Positions 25,515-33,861 of a stretch of DNA of 64,000 nucleotides are shown piece after piece (position 1 is the first letter of the stretch; the number at the start of each line of letters is the position of its first letter). Origin of the DNA: Paraburkholderia atlantica (GTDB lineage: Bacteria; Pseudomonadota; Gammaproteobacteria; Burkholderiales; Burkholderiaceae); assembly GCF_009362785.1 (NCBI RefSeq), contig NZ_WHNQ01000014.1, forward strand, positions 124,001 to 188,000, in the 5' to 3' direction. The notes below the pieces were generated by a model, which was not told the DNA's origin, searched no databases, and was given only the letters and a program-made list of their open reading frames with translations. The translations under genes were made by a program, and so were the position numbers.

Positions 25515-26789
25515 ATGGACAAGAACATGTCGGAGACGCTGGTTCGCACGGGCCCAGGCACGGCGATGGGCAATCTGATGCGCCGCTACTGGGTGCCGGT
25601 GCTGCTCGCGAGCGAAATCGCGGAGCCCGATTGCCCGCCGGTGCGCGTGCAGATCCTCGGCGAAAAACTGCTCGCCTTTCGCGATTCCGAAGGGCAGCCC
25701 GCGCTGATCGACGAGTTCTGCTCGCACCGCGGCGTGTCGCTGTACTTCGGCCGCAATGAAGAGAACGGCATTCGTTGCTCGTATCACGGCCTCAAATTCG
25801 ACCGCAACGGCAACTGCGTCGAAGTGCCGTCCGCACCGCAGGCGTGCAAGCACATGGGCATCACGGCCTATCCGTGCATCGAACGTGCGGGCATCGTGTG
25901 GGCGTACATGGGACCGAAGGACCGCCAGCCGGCGCCGCCGGATCTCGAGTGGTGCAACCTGCCGGACAGCCACGTGTTCGTGTCGAAGCGGTTGCAGGAA
26001 TCGAACTACCTGCAGGCGATGGAAGGCGGCATCGACACGAGCCACGTGTCGTATGTGCACCGCTACGAAGTCGACGATGACCCGATGCACCAGGGCACCA
26101 AGGCGCTCGACTACATCAAGGCGGACGGCAACGTGATCTTCGAGATCGAGAAGCAGCCGTTCGGCCTCACGCTGTTCGGCCGTCGCAACGGCGAGCCGGA
26201 TTCGTACTACTGGCGCGTCACGCAGTGGCTGTTCCCGTGGTACACGCTGATCCCGCCGTTCGGCGATCACTCGCTCGCGGGCCACGTGTGGGTGCCGATC
26301 GACGATCACAGCTGCTGGGCGTGGAGCATCAACTTCCGCCCAGACCGTCCGCTCGACGAGCAGGAACTGGCCGACCTGAACGCCGGCAAGGGCATTCACT
26401 GCGAGTACGAGGAGGGTGGCAGCTTCCGGCCGAAGGCGAACAAGGACAACGACTACCTGATCGACCGCAAGGCGCAGAAGGAAAAGCGCGCGTATTCGGG
26501 CGTGTTCGGCTTCGCGATGCAGGACGCGTCGCTGCAGGAAAGCATGGGTCCGATCCAGGATCACAGCAAGGAAAAGCTGTTGCCGACCGACCGTGCGATC
26601 GTGATGGCGCGCCGCATGATGTATGAGGCGGCGACGGCGCTGGTGCCCGACACCGATCCGCCCGCGATCGACGCCGACCAGCAGCGTGTGCGTGCGGCCG
26701 GCGTGCTGCTGCCGCGCGATCAGAAGCCGCAGGAGTGGGCGGTGATCCATCTGCACGACGGCAAGGACCAGCCGATCTACACGATCTGA
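25515..26789 (+). CDS. Rieske aromatic-ring oxygenase, phthalate 4,5-dioxygenase/LigXa type, oxygenase component
   Basis: 424-aa terminal oxygenase. The Rieske [2Fe-2S] site is CSHRG (residues about 69-73) and CSYHG (about 88-92). The mononuclear iron site is EGGIDTSHVSYVH, the D-x2-H-x4-H arrangement. The opening GPGTAMGNLMRRYWVPVLLA and DCPPVRVQILGEKLLAFRD match the phthalate dioxygenase/LigXa group, which work as homo-oligomers with a separate PDR-type reductase, found here two genes downstream. The chemistry would be ring hydroxylation or O-demethylation of an aromatic acid; the substrate is unknown. Confidence 0.9.
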   Translation: MDKNMSETLVRTGPGTAMGNLMRRYWVPVLLASEIAEPDCPPVRVQILGEKLLAFRDSEGQPALIDEFCSHRGVSLYFGRNEENGIRCSYHGLKFDRNGNCVEVPSAPQACKHMGITAYPCIERAGIVWAYMGPKDRQPAPPDLEWCNLPDSHVFVSKRLQESNYLQAMEGGIDTSHVSYVHRYEVDDDPMHQGTKALDYIKADGNVIFEIEKQPFGLTLFGRRNGEPDSYYWRVTQWLFPWYTLIPPFGDHSLAGHVWVPIDDHSCWAWSINFRPDRPLDEQELADLNAGKGIHCEYEEGGSFRPKANKDNDYLIDRKAQKEKRAYSGVFGFAMQDASLQESMGPIQDHSKEKLLPTDRAIVMARRMMYEAATALVPDTDPPAIDADQQRVRAAGVLLPRDQKPQEWAVIHLHDGKDQPIYTI

Positions 26790-26793
26790 TGCC

Positions 26794-26825
26794 CGGCGGG
26801 GCCGCACTCCTGTCGGGCCCCGCCG
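26794..26825 (+). repeat. Intercistronic stem-loop after the oxygenase gene
   Basis: Perfect 10-bp GC stem (CGGCGGGGCC with GGCCCCGCCG) around a short loop, 5 bp after the oxygenase stop, with no T tract. It may protect or attenuate mRNA so that the oxygenase is made in excess of downstream proteins. Confidence 0.55.
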
Positions 26826-26895
26826 TGTCGTCGTCTGATCCGACTGGATCTTCCGCCCATTCCGCAAAAGGAGGCCGGCTGCGCGCCGGCATGCA

Positions 26896-27678
26896 ATGCA
26901 GCAACGTAAAAGACTCGAAGACAAGGTCGCGCTGATCACCGGCGGCGGAGGCGGCATCGGTGCCGCGACCGCGCGCGTGTTTCGCGCGGAGGGCGCCGCT
27001 GTGGTGCTCGTCGATGCGAATCAGGAGGCGCTCGCGCGCGTCGCCGACGAACTGAAGACGGTCGATCCGTCCGCGCGTGTCGAGACGTTCGCGGCCGATG
27101 TGTCGAACGACGCCGATGCGATGCGCGCGGTGCAGCTCGCCGCCGATTCGTTCGGCCGGCTCGACGTGCTGGTGAACAACGCGGCGATGCGCAACTACAG
27201 CGCGCTCGCCGACGCCACGCCGGCCGAGTGGCAGGCGATGGTGTCGGTCAATCTGGTCGGCACGTCGAACTATTGCAGGGCGGCGCTGCCGTTCCTGCGC
27301 CGCGCGGGCCGCGCGAGTATCGTCAACGTATCGTCGTGCTATGCGGTGACCGGCCGCAAGGGCATGGGCCTTTACGACGCGACCAAGGCCGGCATGCTCG
27401 CGATGACCCGCACGCTCGCGTTCGAGGAGACCGCGAACGGCGTGCGGGTGAACGCGGTGTGCCCGGGTTCGACGCTGACCGAATTCCACGTGAACCGGGC
27501 GATCGCCTCGGGCAAGAGCGTCGAGGTGCTGAAGACGCAGCGCCAGGACACGTCGCTGATCGGCCGCTGGGCGTCGCCCGAAGAGATCGCGTGGCCGATC
27601 CTGTGGTTCGCGAGCGACGAGGCGTCGTACATCACCGGCACGACGCTGATGGTCGACGGCGGCCTGTCGGCGATGTGA
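26896..27678 (+). CDS. Short-chain dehydrogenase/reductase (SDR)
   Basis: 260-aa NAD(P)-dependent SDR. The cofactor motif is ITGGGGGIGAATA, then NNAAM, the catalytic Ser-Tyr-Lys in VNVSSCYAV and GLYDATKAGM, and the C-terminal ITGTTLMVDGGLSAM. Between the oxygenase and its reductase it probably rearomatises a cis-dihydrodiol or oxidises an alcohol released by the oxygenase. ATG 26896 fits the reading, with AAAGGAGG somewhat far upstream; another ATG at 26891 is out of frame. Confidence 0.9.
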   Translation: MQQRKRLEDKVALITGGGGGIGAATARVFRAEGAAVVLVDANQEALARVADELKTVDPSARVETFAADVSNDADAMRAVQLAADSFGRLDVLVNNAAMRNYSALADATPAEWQAMVSVNLVGTSNYCRAALPFLRRAGRASIVNVSSCYAVTGRKGMGLYDATKAGMLAMTRTLAFEETANGVRVNAVCPGSTLTEFHVNRAIASGKSVEVLKTQRQDTSLIGRWASPEEIAWPILWFASDEASYITGTTLMVDGGLSAM

Positions 27679-27692
27679 GCGGAGGAGATGGC

Positions 27693-28652
27693 ATGAACAT
27701 GACCGATTCCACGCTGATGATGCGGGTCGCCGCACGGCGCGACGAAGCCGACGGGATCGCCGGCTTCGAGTTCGTCGATGCAGACGGCCGCGAGCTGCCG
27801 CCGTTCGAGGCGGGCGCGCACATCGACGTCTACGTGCCCGGTGGGCCGGTGCGGCAGTACTCGCTGTGCAACGCACCTCACGAGCGTCACCGGTATCAGA
27901 TCGCGGTGTTGCGCGACGCCGATTCGCGCGGCGGCTCGCAGCGCATGCACGACGCGGTGAACGAAGGCGACGCGATTCGCATCGGCGTGCCGCGCAATCA
28001 TTTCCCGCTCGCCCGGCATGACGCGAAGCCGCTATTGCTCGCGGGCGGCATCGGCGTCACGCCGATTCTCTGCATGGCGGAGCAGCTGGCAGCCAAGGGC
28101 GCGGCGTTCGACATGCATTACTGCGCGCGCTCGAAGAGCCGTGCGGCGTTCGTCGAGCGGATCGCCGCGTCGTCGTGGGCGGACAACGTGCAATACCACT
28201 TCGACGACGAACACGGCATGCTCGATCTGAACGCACTGCTGACAGGCGGCACGGACCGGCATCTGTACGTATGTGGTCCTCAGGGCTTCATGAATGCGGT
28301 GCTCGACACGGCGCGCTCGCTCGGCTGGAGCGACGATCGTCTGCATTACGAATACTTCGCGGCTGCGCAGCCTTCCGGCGACGGCGCGTCGTTCGACGTG
28401 CGGCTCGCGCGCTCGGGCCGCGTGGTGTCGATTGCGGCCGATTGCACGGTCACGCAGGCGCTCGCGGCGGCGGGTGTCGACGTGCCGGTGTCGTGCGAGC
28501 AGGGCATCTGCGGCACCTGCATTACGCGCGTGCTCGACGGCGAACCCGACCATCGGGATCTGTACCTGTCGCCAGAGGAGCAGGCCCGCAACGATCAGTT
28601 TCTGCCGTGCTGTTCCCGTGCGAAGTCGAGGGTGCTCGTGCTCGATCTGTAA
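27693..28652 (+). CDS. Phthalate dioxygenase reductase-family electron-transfer protein
   Basis: 319-aa iron-sulfur flavoprotein in the domain order FMN, NADH, plant-type [2Fe-2S]. FMN site RQYSLCNAP, pyridine nucleotide site LLAGGIGVTPILCMA, and cluster ligands CEQGICGTC with the distant Cys in FLPCCSRAK. It should pass electrons from NADH to the Rieske oxygenase upstream. GGAGGAGATGGC lies right before the start, 14 bp after the SDR stop. Confidence 0.92.
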   Translation: MNMTDSTLMMRVAARRDEADGIAGFEFVDADGRELPPFEAGAHIDVYVPGGPVRQYSLCNAPHERHRYQIAVLRDADSRGGSQRMHDAVNEGDAIRIGVPRNHFPLARHDAKPLLLAGGIGVTPILCMAEQLAAKGAAFDMHYCARSKSRAAFVERIAASSWADNVQYHFDDEHGMLDLNALLTGGTDRHLYVCGPQGFMNAVLDTARSLGWSDDRLHYEYFAAAQPSGDGASFDVRLARSGRVVSIAADCTVTQALAAAGVDVPVSCEQGICGTCITRVLDGEPDHRDLYLSPEEQARNDQFLPCCSRAKSRVLVLDL

Positions 28653-28663
28653 CGGCATTCGCC

Positions 28664-28692
28664 GGCGCCGGTCACATCGGACGGCCGGCGCC
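28664..28692 (+). repeat. Intercistronic stem-loop after the reductase gene
   Basis: GGCGCCGG (28664-28671) pairs perfectly with CCGGCGCC (28685-28692) across a 13-nt loop, without a T tract. It separates the catalytic genes from the transporter gene. Confidence 0.5.
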
Positions 28693-28751
28693 CTATCCAT
28701 CAGAAAGAAAGAAAACGGGCGGCCGCTGGCACGCCCGGCATTGGAGGAGTC

Positions 28752-30011
28752 ATGGAGAAGAATCTGGCGTCGTCGCAGGGCATGTCCGCGAGCGTCTGGA
28801 GTTCGAACGGCGCACGCGAGGCGAGTAGCGCCGACACGAACCCGTATCGCTGGGTCGCGCTGTTCATCGTCTGGGCCGCATTTCTGCTCAGCTATGTGGT
28901 CCGCGTGGCATGGAGTACGGTGGCCGCGCCGGTCGGCGCGTCGCTCGGCATCAGCGTGTCGATGCTCGGTGCGTTCGTGACCGCGTTCTACGCGGGCTAT
29001 GTGCTTGCGAACGTGGTCGGCGGCATGCTGACCGATCTGCTCGGCGGTCGCGCGATGCTCACGCTCGCGCTGCTGCCGCTCGGCGTGCTCACCTTCACGT
29101 TCGGCTATACGCATTCGCTCGCCTTCGGCATCGTGATTCAGGCGGCGATGGGTTTCGCGGCGGGCGCCGACTACTCGGCCGGCATGAAGATCATTCCCGC
29201 ATGGTTCACGCGCGACCGGGGCCGCGCAATGGGCCTCTACACGACCGCGACGTCGCTCGCCGTCGTGATCGCGAACGCGGTCGTGCCGTCGTTCTCCGCG
29301 CGGCACGGCTGGTCGAACGCATTCCATATGCTCGGCATCGTCACGTTCGCGTGGGGCATCGTCACGTTGCTGCTGCTGAAGAACCGGCCGTCGAACGAAG
29401 CGAAACCCGCGCGCAACAGCCTGCGGGACATGCTCGGCCTGCTGCGCAACCGTAACCTGATCGCGCTGTCGATCGCGGGCTGCGGCGGCTTGTGGGCGAC
29501 CGTCGGCTTCGCCGCATGGGGCAACGCGCTGATGACGCGGCAATACGGCATTGCGCCGATCGTCGCCGGATCGATCGTCGCCTCGTTCGGCATCGGCGCG
29601 GTGATCGCGAAACCGACGCTCGGCTGGATCTCCGATCTGCCCGGCGTGTCGCGGCGGATGATGTCGATCGGCTGCCTGATCGCGTTCACGATCGCGCTGC
29701 TGGTGTTCGGCTACTGCTCGACCGCGCATCAGTTCTATCTGGTCGCGCCGATCCTCGGGGCGTTCTCGTTCGGCTATCTGCCGGTGCTGATGGCACAGGT
29801 CAGCGACGCATCGGGCAAGCGCCTCGCGGGCGCGAGCGCCGGCTGGACCAATGCGATCTGGCAGTCCGGCAGCGCGGTGTCGCCGATGGTGGTCGGCTCG
29901 CTGTATGGCGCGAGTCATTCATTCATGCTCGCGCTCATCACGCTTGCGATCGGACCCGCTATCGCGGTCGTCGCGATGTTCTTCGTCAATCCGCACATCG
30001 CACGCGAATGA
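28752..30011 (+). CDS. MFS transporter for the aromatic cluster
   Basis: 419-aa inner-membrane protein with about 12 hydrophobic segments. WVALFIVWAAFLLSYVVRVA, GGMLTDLLGGRAMLTLALL and PAWFTRDRGRAMGLYTTATS resemble the aromatic-acid and organic-anion branches of MFS (for example phthalate and glucarate permease relatives). GGAGG lies just before the start. The likely job is uptake of the aromatic acid used by the oxygenase. Confidence 0.88.
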   Translation: MEKNLASSQGMSASVWSSNGAREASSADTNPYRWVALFIVWAAFLLSYVVRVAWSTVAAPVGASLGISVSMLGAFVTAFYAGYVLANVVGGMLTDLLGGRAMLTLALLPLGVLTFTFGYTHSLAFGIVIQAAMGFAAGADYSAGMKIIPAWFTRDRGRAMGLYTTATSLAVVIANAVVPSFSARHGWSNAFHMLGIVTFAWGIVTLLLLKNRPSNEAKPARNSLRDMLGLLRNRNLIALSIAGCGGLWATVGFAAWGNALMTRQYGIAPIVAGSIVASFGIGAVIAKPTLGWISDLPGVSRRMMSIGCLIAFTIALLVFGYCSTAHQFYLVAPILGAFSFGYLPVLMAQVSDASGKRLAGASAGWTNAIWQSGSAVSPMVVGSLYGASHSFMLALITLAIGPAIAVVAMFFVNPHIARE

Positions 30012-30118
30012 CTGATTCTCCGATAGCTGCCGCGGCCTCGCGCCGGCTACCGCGACCACAGAGATCGAACGATCGCTCTTCCGCAGCACAAAACAACTCA
30101 ATTTCCAGCAGGAGACAC

Positions 30119-31225
30119 ATGGTGAAGCACACGCCTCTCGCCAGGCCGTCGAAGGTCCTTTTTGCATGTGGTATTGGTATCGGCATCAGCGGCGCGGCGC
30201 ATGCGCAGTCGTCGGTCACGCTGTATGGCATCGTCGACTCGGGGGTGACCTACGTAACTCACGCTGTGACGCCGCAGGGATCGTCCGGCACGCAGGTCGC
30301 TCTCGGCACCGGCAACCGGCAGAATTCGCGTTGGGGTTTCACGGGCAAGGAAGATCTCGGCAACGGATTGCGGGCGATTTTCACGCTCGAATCGGGCATG
30401 GCGATGAACACCGGCGCGCTGCAGCAAGGCGGGCGGCTATTCGGCCGGCAGGCGTTCGTCGGACTCGAATCGGACCGCCTCGGCACGATGATGCTCGGCC
30501 GGCAGATGACGCCGATGTACCGCTACTTCCTCGCGCTCGACCCGCTCGGCTATTCGAGTTACGGCCTTTCCGCGCAGGACGCGCAGTTCGTCGGTCGCGC
30601 GGATAACGCGGTGTCGTATCTCGGCCACGTGGGACCGTTCGAGCTGAACGCGCTCTACAGCTTCGGCTATGACGCAGTCGCCTCGAACGTGCCGGTGGCC
30701 GGCTCGTTTCGCGTCGGCAAGCAGTACGACATCGGTGGACGCTACGTGCAGGGGCCGCTCAATCTGACGTTCGTGTACGAGCAGCGGCAAGGCTCGGTGA
30801 TCGCGACATCGGGCGACAGTGAGCGGCGCTACGTGGCCGGCGGTTCGTATTCGATCGGCAAGGCGACGCTGTACGGCGGCTACGAATTGCTGCTGAACGA
30901 CGTCCCGTCGACGCTCACCGCATCACCGCCGCAGTCGATGGCGTTCGCGGGCGTGCGCTACAAGGCGACGCCGGCGCTGGACCTCGCAGCCGCGGCTTAC
31001 TATCACGCGTATCGCCACGTCGACGCGCACGCATTGAGCACCGGTCTCAACGCGGACTACTGGCTGTCGAAGCGCACGGCGCTGTACACCGACATCACGT
31101 ATGTGATCAACAGCTCGAAGGCCGCGCTGAGTGCGACGGGATGGGCGACTTCGGTCGCGACGACGACCGTGAAGACAGGCGCGAACCAGCTGGCGGTTGC
31201 GGTCGGCGTGCTGCACAAGTTCTGA
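30119..31225 (+). CDS. Gram-negative porin (Burkholderiales OmpC-like)
   Basis: 368-aa outer-membrane beta-barrel protein with a signal peptide ending at SGAAHAQS. The mature start SSVTLYGIVDSGVTYVTH, GFTGKEDLGNGLRAIFTLE, GRQAFVGLESDRLGTMMLGR and the C-terminal Phe (VGVLHKF) are classic for this porin family. It ends the catabolic cluster, as in known phthalate-type operons, and should admit the substrate. AGCAGGAGAC precedes the start; a GTG one codon later is an alternative. Its stop lies 17 bp from the convergent kinase stop. Confidence 0.92.
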   Translation: MVKHTPLARPSKVLFACGIGIGISGAAHAQSSVTLYGIVDSGVTYVTHAVTPQGSSGTQVALGTGNRQNSRWGFTGKEDLGNGLRAIFTLESGMAMNTGALQQGGRLFGRQAFVGLESDRLGTMMLGRQMTPMYRYFLALDPLGYSSYGLSAQDAQFVGRADNAVSYLGHVGPFELNALYSFGYDAVASNVPVAGSFRVGKQYDIGGRYVQGPLNLTFVYEQRQGSVIATSGDSERRYVAGGSYSIGKATLYGGYELLLNDVPSTLTASPPQSMAFAGVRYKATPALDLAAAAYYHAYRHVDAHALSTGLNADYWLSKRTALYTDITYVINSSKAALSATGWATSVATTTVKTGANQLAVAVGVLHKF

Positions 31226-31241
31226 CGGCGACGGCCCGCGC

Positions 31242-33845
31242 TCAATCGCTCAGCGCATCGCGATGATCGCGCGGGCTTTTCGCCGACGCGTAATACCGCT
31301 GCAACGCGTCGGCCGAGCGCGCGCCCAGCGTGCGGATCTGCGCGAGCCAGTCGGTATCCGCCGGCCATTCACCACCGATCACGCGTGGATAGATCTGCCG
31401 CGCGTAGCGATGCAGTGCCTTCGCGCCGATGTTGCCGCTGACGCCAAGCAGCGCATGCAAGCTCGCGTGCGTCGCCTTGATATCGACAGCCGCGCTGTTT
31501 GCCGCGAGTCTCACGACGAGCGAGCGGATCTGTTCGATGCCGTTCAGGAACGATTCGTCGAGCAGATCGAGCGAGACCAGTTCCTCGAGGTGCGCTTCGT
31601 CGAGCAGGCTTTCTTCAGCGATGGTGGCGGCCGCGGGCGCGCTCGCAGTGGGGGCCAATGCCACCGGCGTCGCCGCAAAATCCGTTTGCGCGCTTGCGCC
31701 CGCGGTTTCCGCGATTCGTCGCGAAGATGGAGCGTCCGCAATCAGCGCGCCGCGCGTGCCGAACTGCCGCGCGAGACATGCGTACAGCGAGCCGGCCTGC
31801 ACCGGCTTGATCAACACCTCGTTCATCCCGGCGGCAAGGCAGGCCTGCGCCGCTTGAGCATCGGTGTGACTGGTCAGCGCGATGATAGGCAGCGTCGCGT
31901 ACGCATCGGTGCGCGCGCGAATCGACTTCGTGGTCTCGATGCCGTTCATGCCGGGCATGTTTACGTCCATCAGGATCGCGTCGATGAAGCCGTCGTCGTG
32001 CAGGTTGGTCAGCACCGCCTGACCGTGGTCGGCCTCGACGACGCTCGCGCCGCAGCGCTCCAGATACGCCTTCGTGACGAGCCGGCTGTAGGTGTCGTCG
32101 TCGGCGATCACGAAGGTTCTGCCGGCGAAGCCGTCGGGCAGTTCGCCCGGCTGATGCCGCACGCCGTTGTCGAACAGGGCCTGCACCGCGGTGATCAGCT
32201 CCTGCACACTCGACGTCTTGCCGATGATCTCGTCGATGCCGGCGCGCCGCGCGCGCAGCCGCACCGCATTGCCCGGCTCGGCGGTATAGGCGGCGATCAG
32301 CACGTTGCGGTTCGGGCAGTCCCGGTCGGCCCGGATGCGCTCGGTCGTCGCGTAGCCGTCCAGGTCGGGCATGCTGATGTCCATCAGCACGAGGTCGTAG
32401 AGCGGCGCGCGCCGCAACGTGGCGAGCGCGAGCTCGCCGCCCGACGCCTCGCTGACATAGGCGCCGGCCTTCGTCAGCACGCGGCGGGTGCGGGCGCGCA
32501 GCGTAGCGTCGTCGTCGACGACGAGCACGCGCTTGCCCTTGAACGCGGGCATCGCGCGTTCGAACAGGCGCCGTTCGTGCTCGGCGACCTCGTCGGCCGC
32601 TACCGGCGGAAAGCGCAGCGTGAACGCGGTGAACTTGCCGAGTTCCGATTCGCAGTCGATGCTGCCGCCGAACGCGCGCATCGCCCGCTGGCAGTAGGCG
32701 AGCCCGAGCCCGGTCCCGCCCGAGTTGCCGGCCGTGCGAAACGGCTCGAACAGATGCTGCAGGATCTCCGCCGCGATGCCGGGGCCGGTGTCGCGCACGA
32801 TCACCGAGCCGCTATCGACGGTCAATGTCAGCGTCGCCTGCGGATACGCGACGATGTGATGCAGCGCGTTCTTGATCAGGTTGAACAGCGTGAACAGATA
32901 GACCGTCTCGTCGACCTTGAACACGAAGTCGCGCCTGACGACGACGCTCACCTTCGCGCGCTCCTTGTCGTTGTCGAAGCCGTATTCGGCGAGCGCCTTG
33001 CGCGTGGTCGCGCCGGCATGCAGGTAGCTGAGACTATCCGGGCGGATCGATTTCGCGGCGACTTCGTCGAGCGTCATCGCGATGATGCGCAGGCCGCGCT
33101 CGATCGACAATTGGCCCTGCGCGAGATGGTTGTACATCAGCGAGGCCGTGCCGTCGGAGAGCGTCGGCGCCGCGCCTGCTCTGTTCGCCGACGGCAGCGC
33201 TTCCTCGACGCGGTCGAGCACGTGCCGCAACTGGCTCAGCGGATTGCGCATCTCGTGCGCGATGGAACCCGCGAGCGCCTGCAATGCGCGATTCTTTTCG
33301 ACGAAGATGCGTCCCTTGCTGATCGCATGACTGAACGCCATGCTGCACAGTACGACCACCGGCAGCAGCGCGAGATTGGACTTGTCCTCGGCGCTGAGAA
33401 CGACGGGCGTCGGCGCGCTCAACACGCCGGCAAGGCCGCCGGAAAACACGCCGATACCGATGCACGTTATCAGCAGCAACGGGTTGTCGATACACAGCGC
33501 CAGAATGAAGATCATCATGACCTCGGTCATCATCCACATCGTGGAGAAACCGTTTCTGACGGTCAGGAACGTGCACACGAACGGCAGCACGTAAATCAGG
33601 CAGCAATGCCAGTAGATCAGCAGCGCGGGGTTGTAGCGTCGCGGCCAGCGCGCCTGGAACAGCAGCGGAACGCAGACGGCCGCCGCGCTGAGCCGCAGCG
33701 GCAGGTTGTCGTAAGGCTGCGGAAGGATGTAGGTCCAGACGACGTAATAGATGGGGTGACACAGGAGGCCGAGTGCGCCTCCCCATCGAATCGCGAACCT
33801 GCTTCGTTCCAGCATATCCCGCATGCTTTCGCGCGGTCTCGCCAT
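31242..33845 (-). CDS. Hybrid sensor histidine kinase with CqsS/LqsS-like membrane sensor
   Basis: 867-aa hybrid kinase. Residues 1-180 hold about six membrane helices; HPIYYVVWTYILPQPYDNLP and the IYWHCCLIYVLPF plus NGFSTMWMMTE region resemble the sensor of CqsS, the Vibrio receptor for alpha-hydroxyketones. HisKA with H197 (LAGSIAHEMRNPLSQLRHVL), HATPase (FNLIKNALHHI, VRDTGPGIA, GGTGLGLAYC), receiver 1 (LMDISMPDLDG), receiver 2 (LMDVNMPGMNG) and a C-terminal Hpt-like domain (LHALLGVSGNIGAKAL) follow. It starts 16 bp after an acyl-thioester reductase-like gene, an association that suggests signal synthesis plus sensing. No DNA-binding response regulator is adjacent. Confidence 0.88.
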   Translation of the reverse strand: MARPRESMRDMLERSRFAIRWGGALGLLCHPIYYVVWTYILPQPYDNLPLRLSAAAVCVPLLFQARWPRRYNPALLIYWHCCLIYVLPFVCTFLTVRNGFSTMWMMTEVMMIFILALCIDNPLLLITCIGIGVFSGGLAGVLSAPTPVVLSAEDKSNLALLPVVVLCSMAFSHAISKGRIFVEKNRALQALAGSIAHEMRNPLSQLRHVLDRVEEALPSANRAGAAPTLSDGTASLMYNHLAQGQLSIERGLRIIAMTLDEVAAKSIRPDSLSYLHAGATTRKALAEYGFDNDKERAKVSVVVRRDFVFKVDETVYLFTLFNLIKNALHHIVAYPQATLTLTVDSGSVIVRDTGPGIAAEILQHLFEPFRTAGNSGGTGLGLAYCQRAMRAFGGSIDCESELGKFTAFTLRFPPVAADEVAEHERRLFERAMPAFKGKRVLVVDDDATLRARTRRVLTKAGAYVSEASGGELALATLRRAPLYDLVLMDISMPDLDGYATTERIRADRDCPNRNVLIAAYTAEPGNAVRLRARRAGIDEIIGKTSSVQELITAVQALFDNGVRHQPGELPDGFAGRTFVIADDDTYSRLVTKAYLERCGASVVEADHGQAVLTNLHDDGFIDAILMDVNMPGMNGIETTKSIRARTDAYATLPIIALTSHTDAQAAQACLAAGMNEVLIKPVQAGSLYACLARQFGTRGALIADAPSSRRIAETAGASAQTDFAATPVALAPTASAPAAATIAEESLLDEAHLEELVSLDLLDESFLNGIEQIRSLVVRLAANSAAVDIKATHASLHALLGVSGNIGAKALHRYARQIYPRVIGGEWPADTDWLAQIRTLGARSADALQRYYASAKSPRDHRDALSD

Positions 33846-33861
33846 CAGGCCTCCGAGTTCA

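Noticed and set aside
25374-26957. Upstream extension of the IclR reading frame across the Rieske gene
   Set aside because: The extension is antisense to a well-supported oxygenase and lacks similarity; the start at 25373 fits the family.
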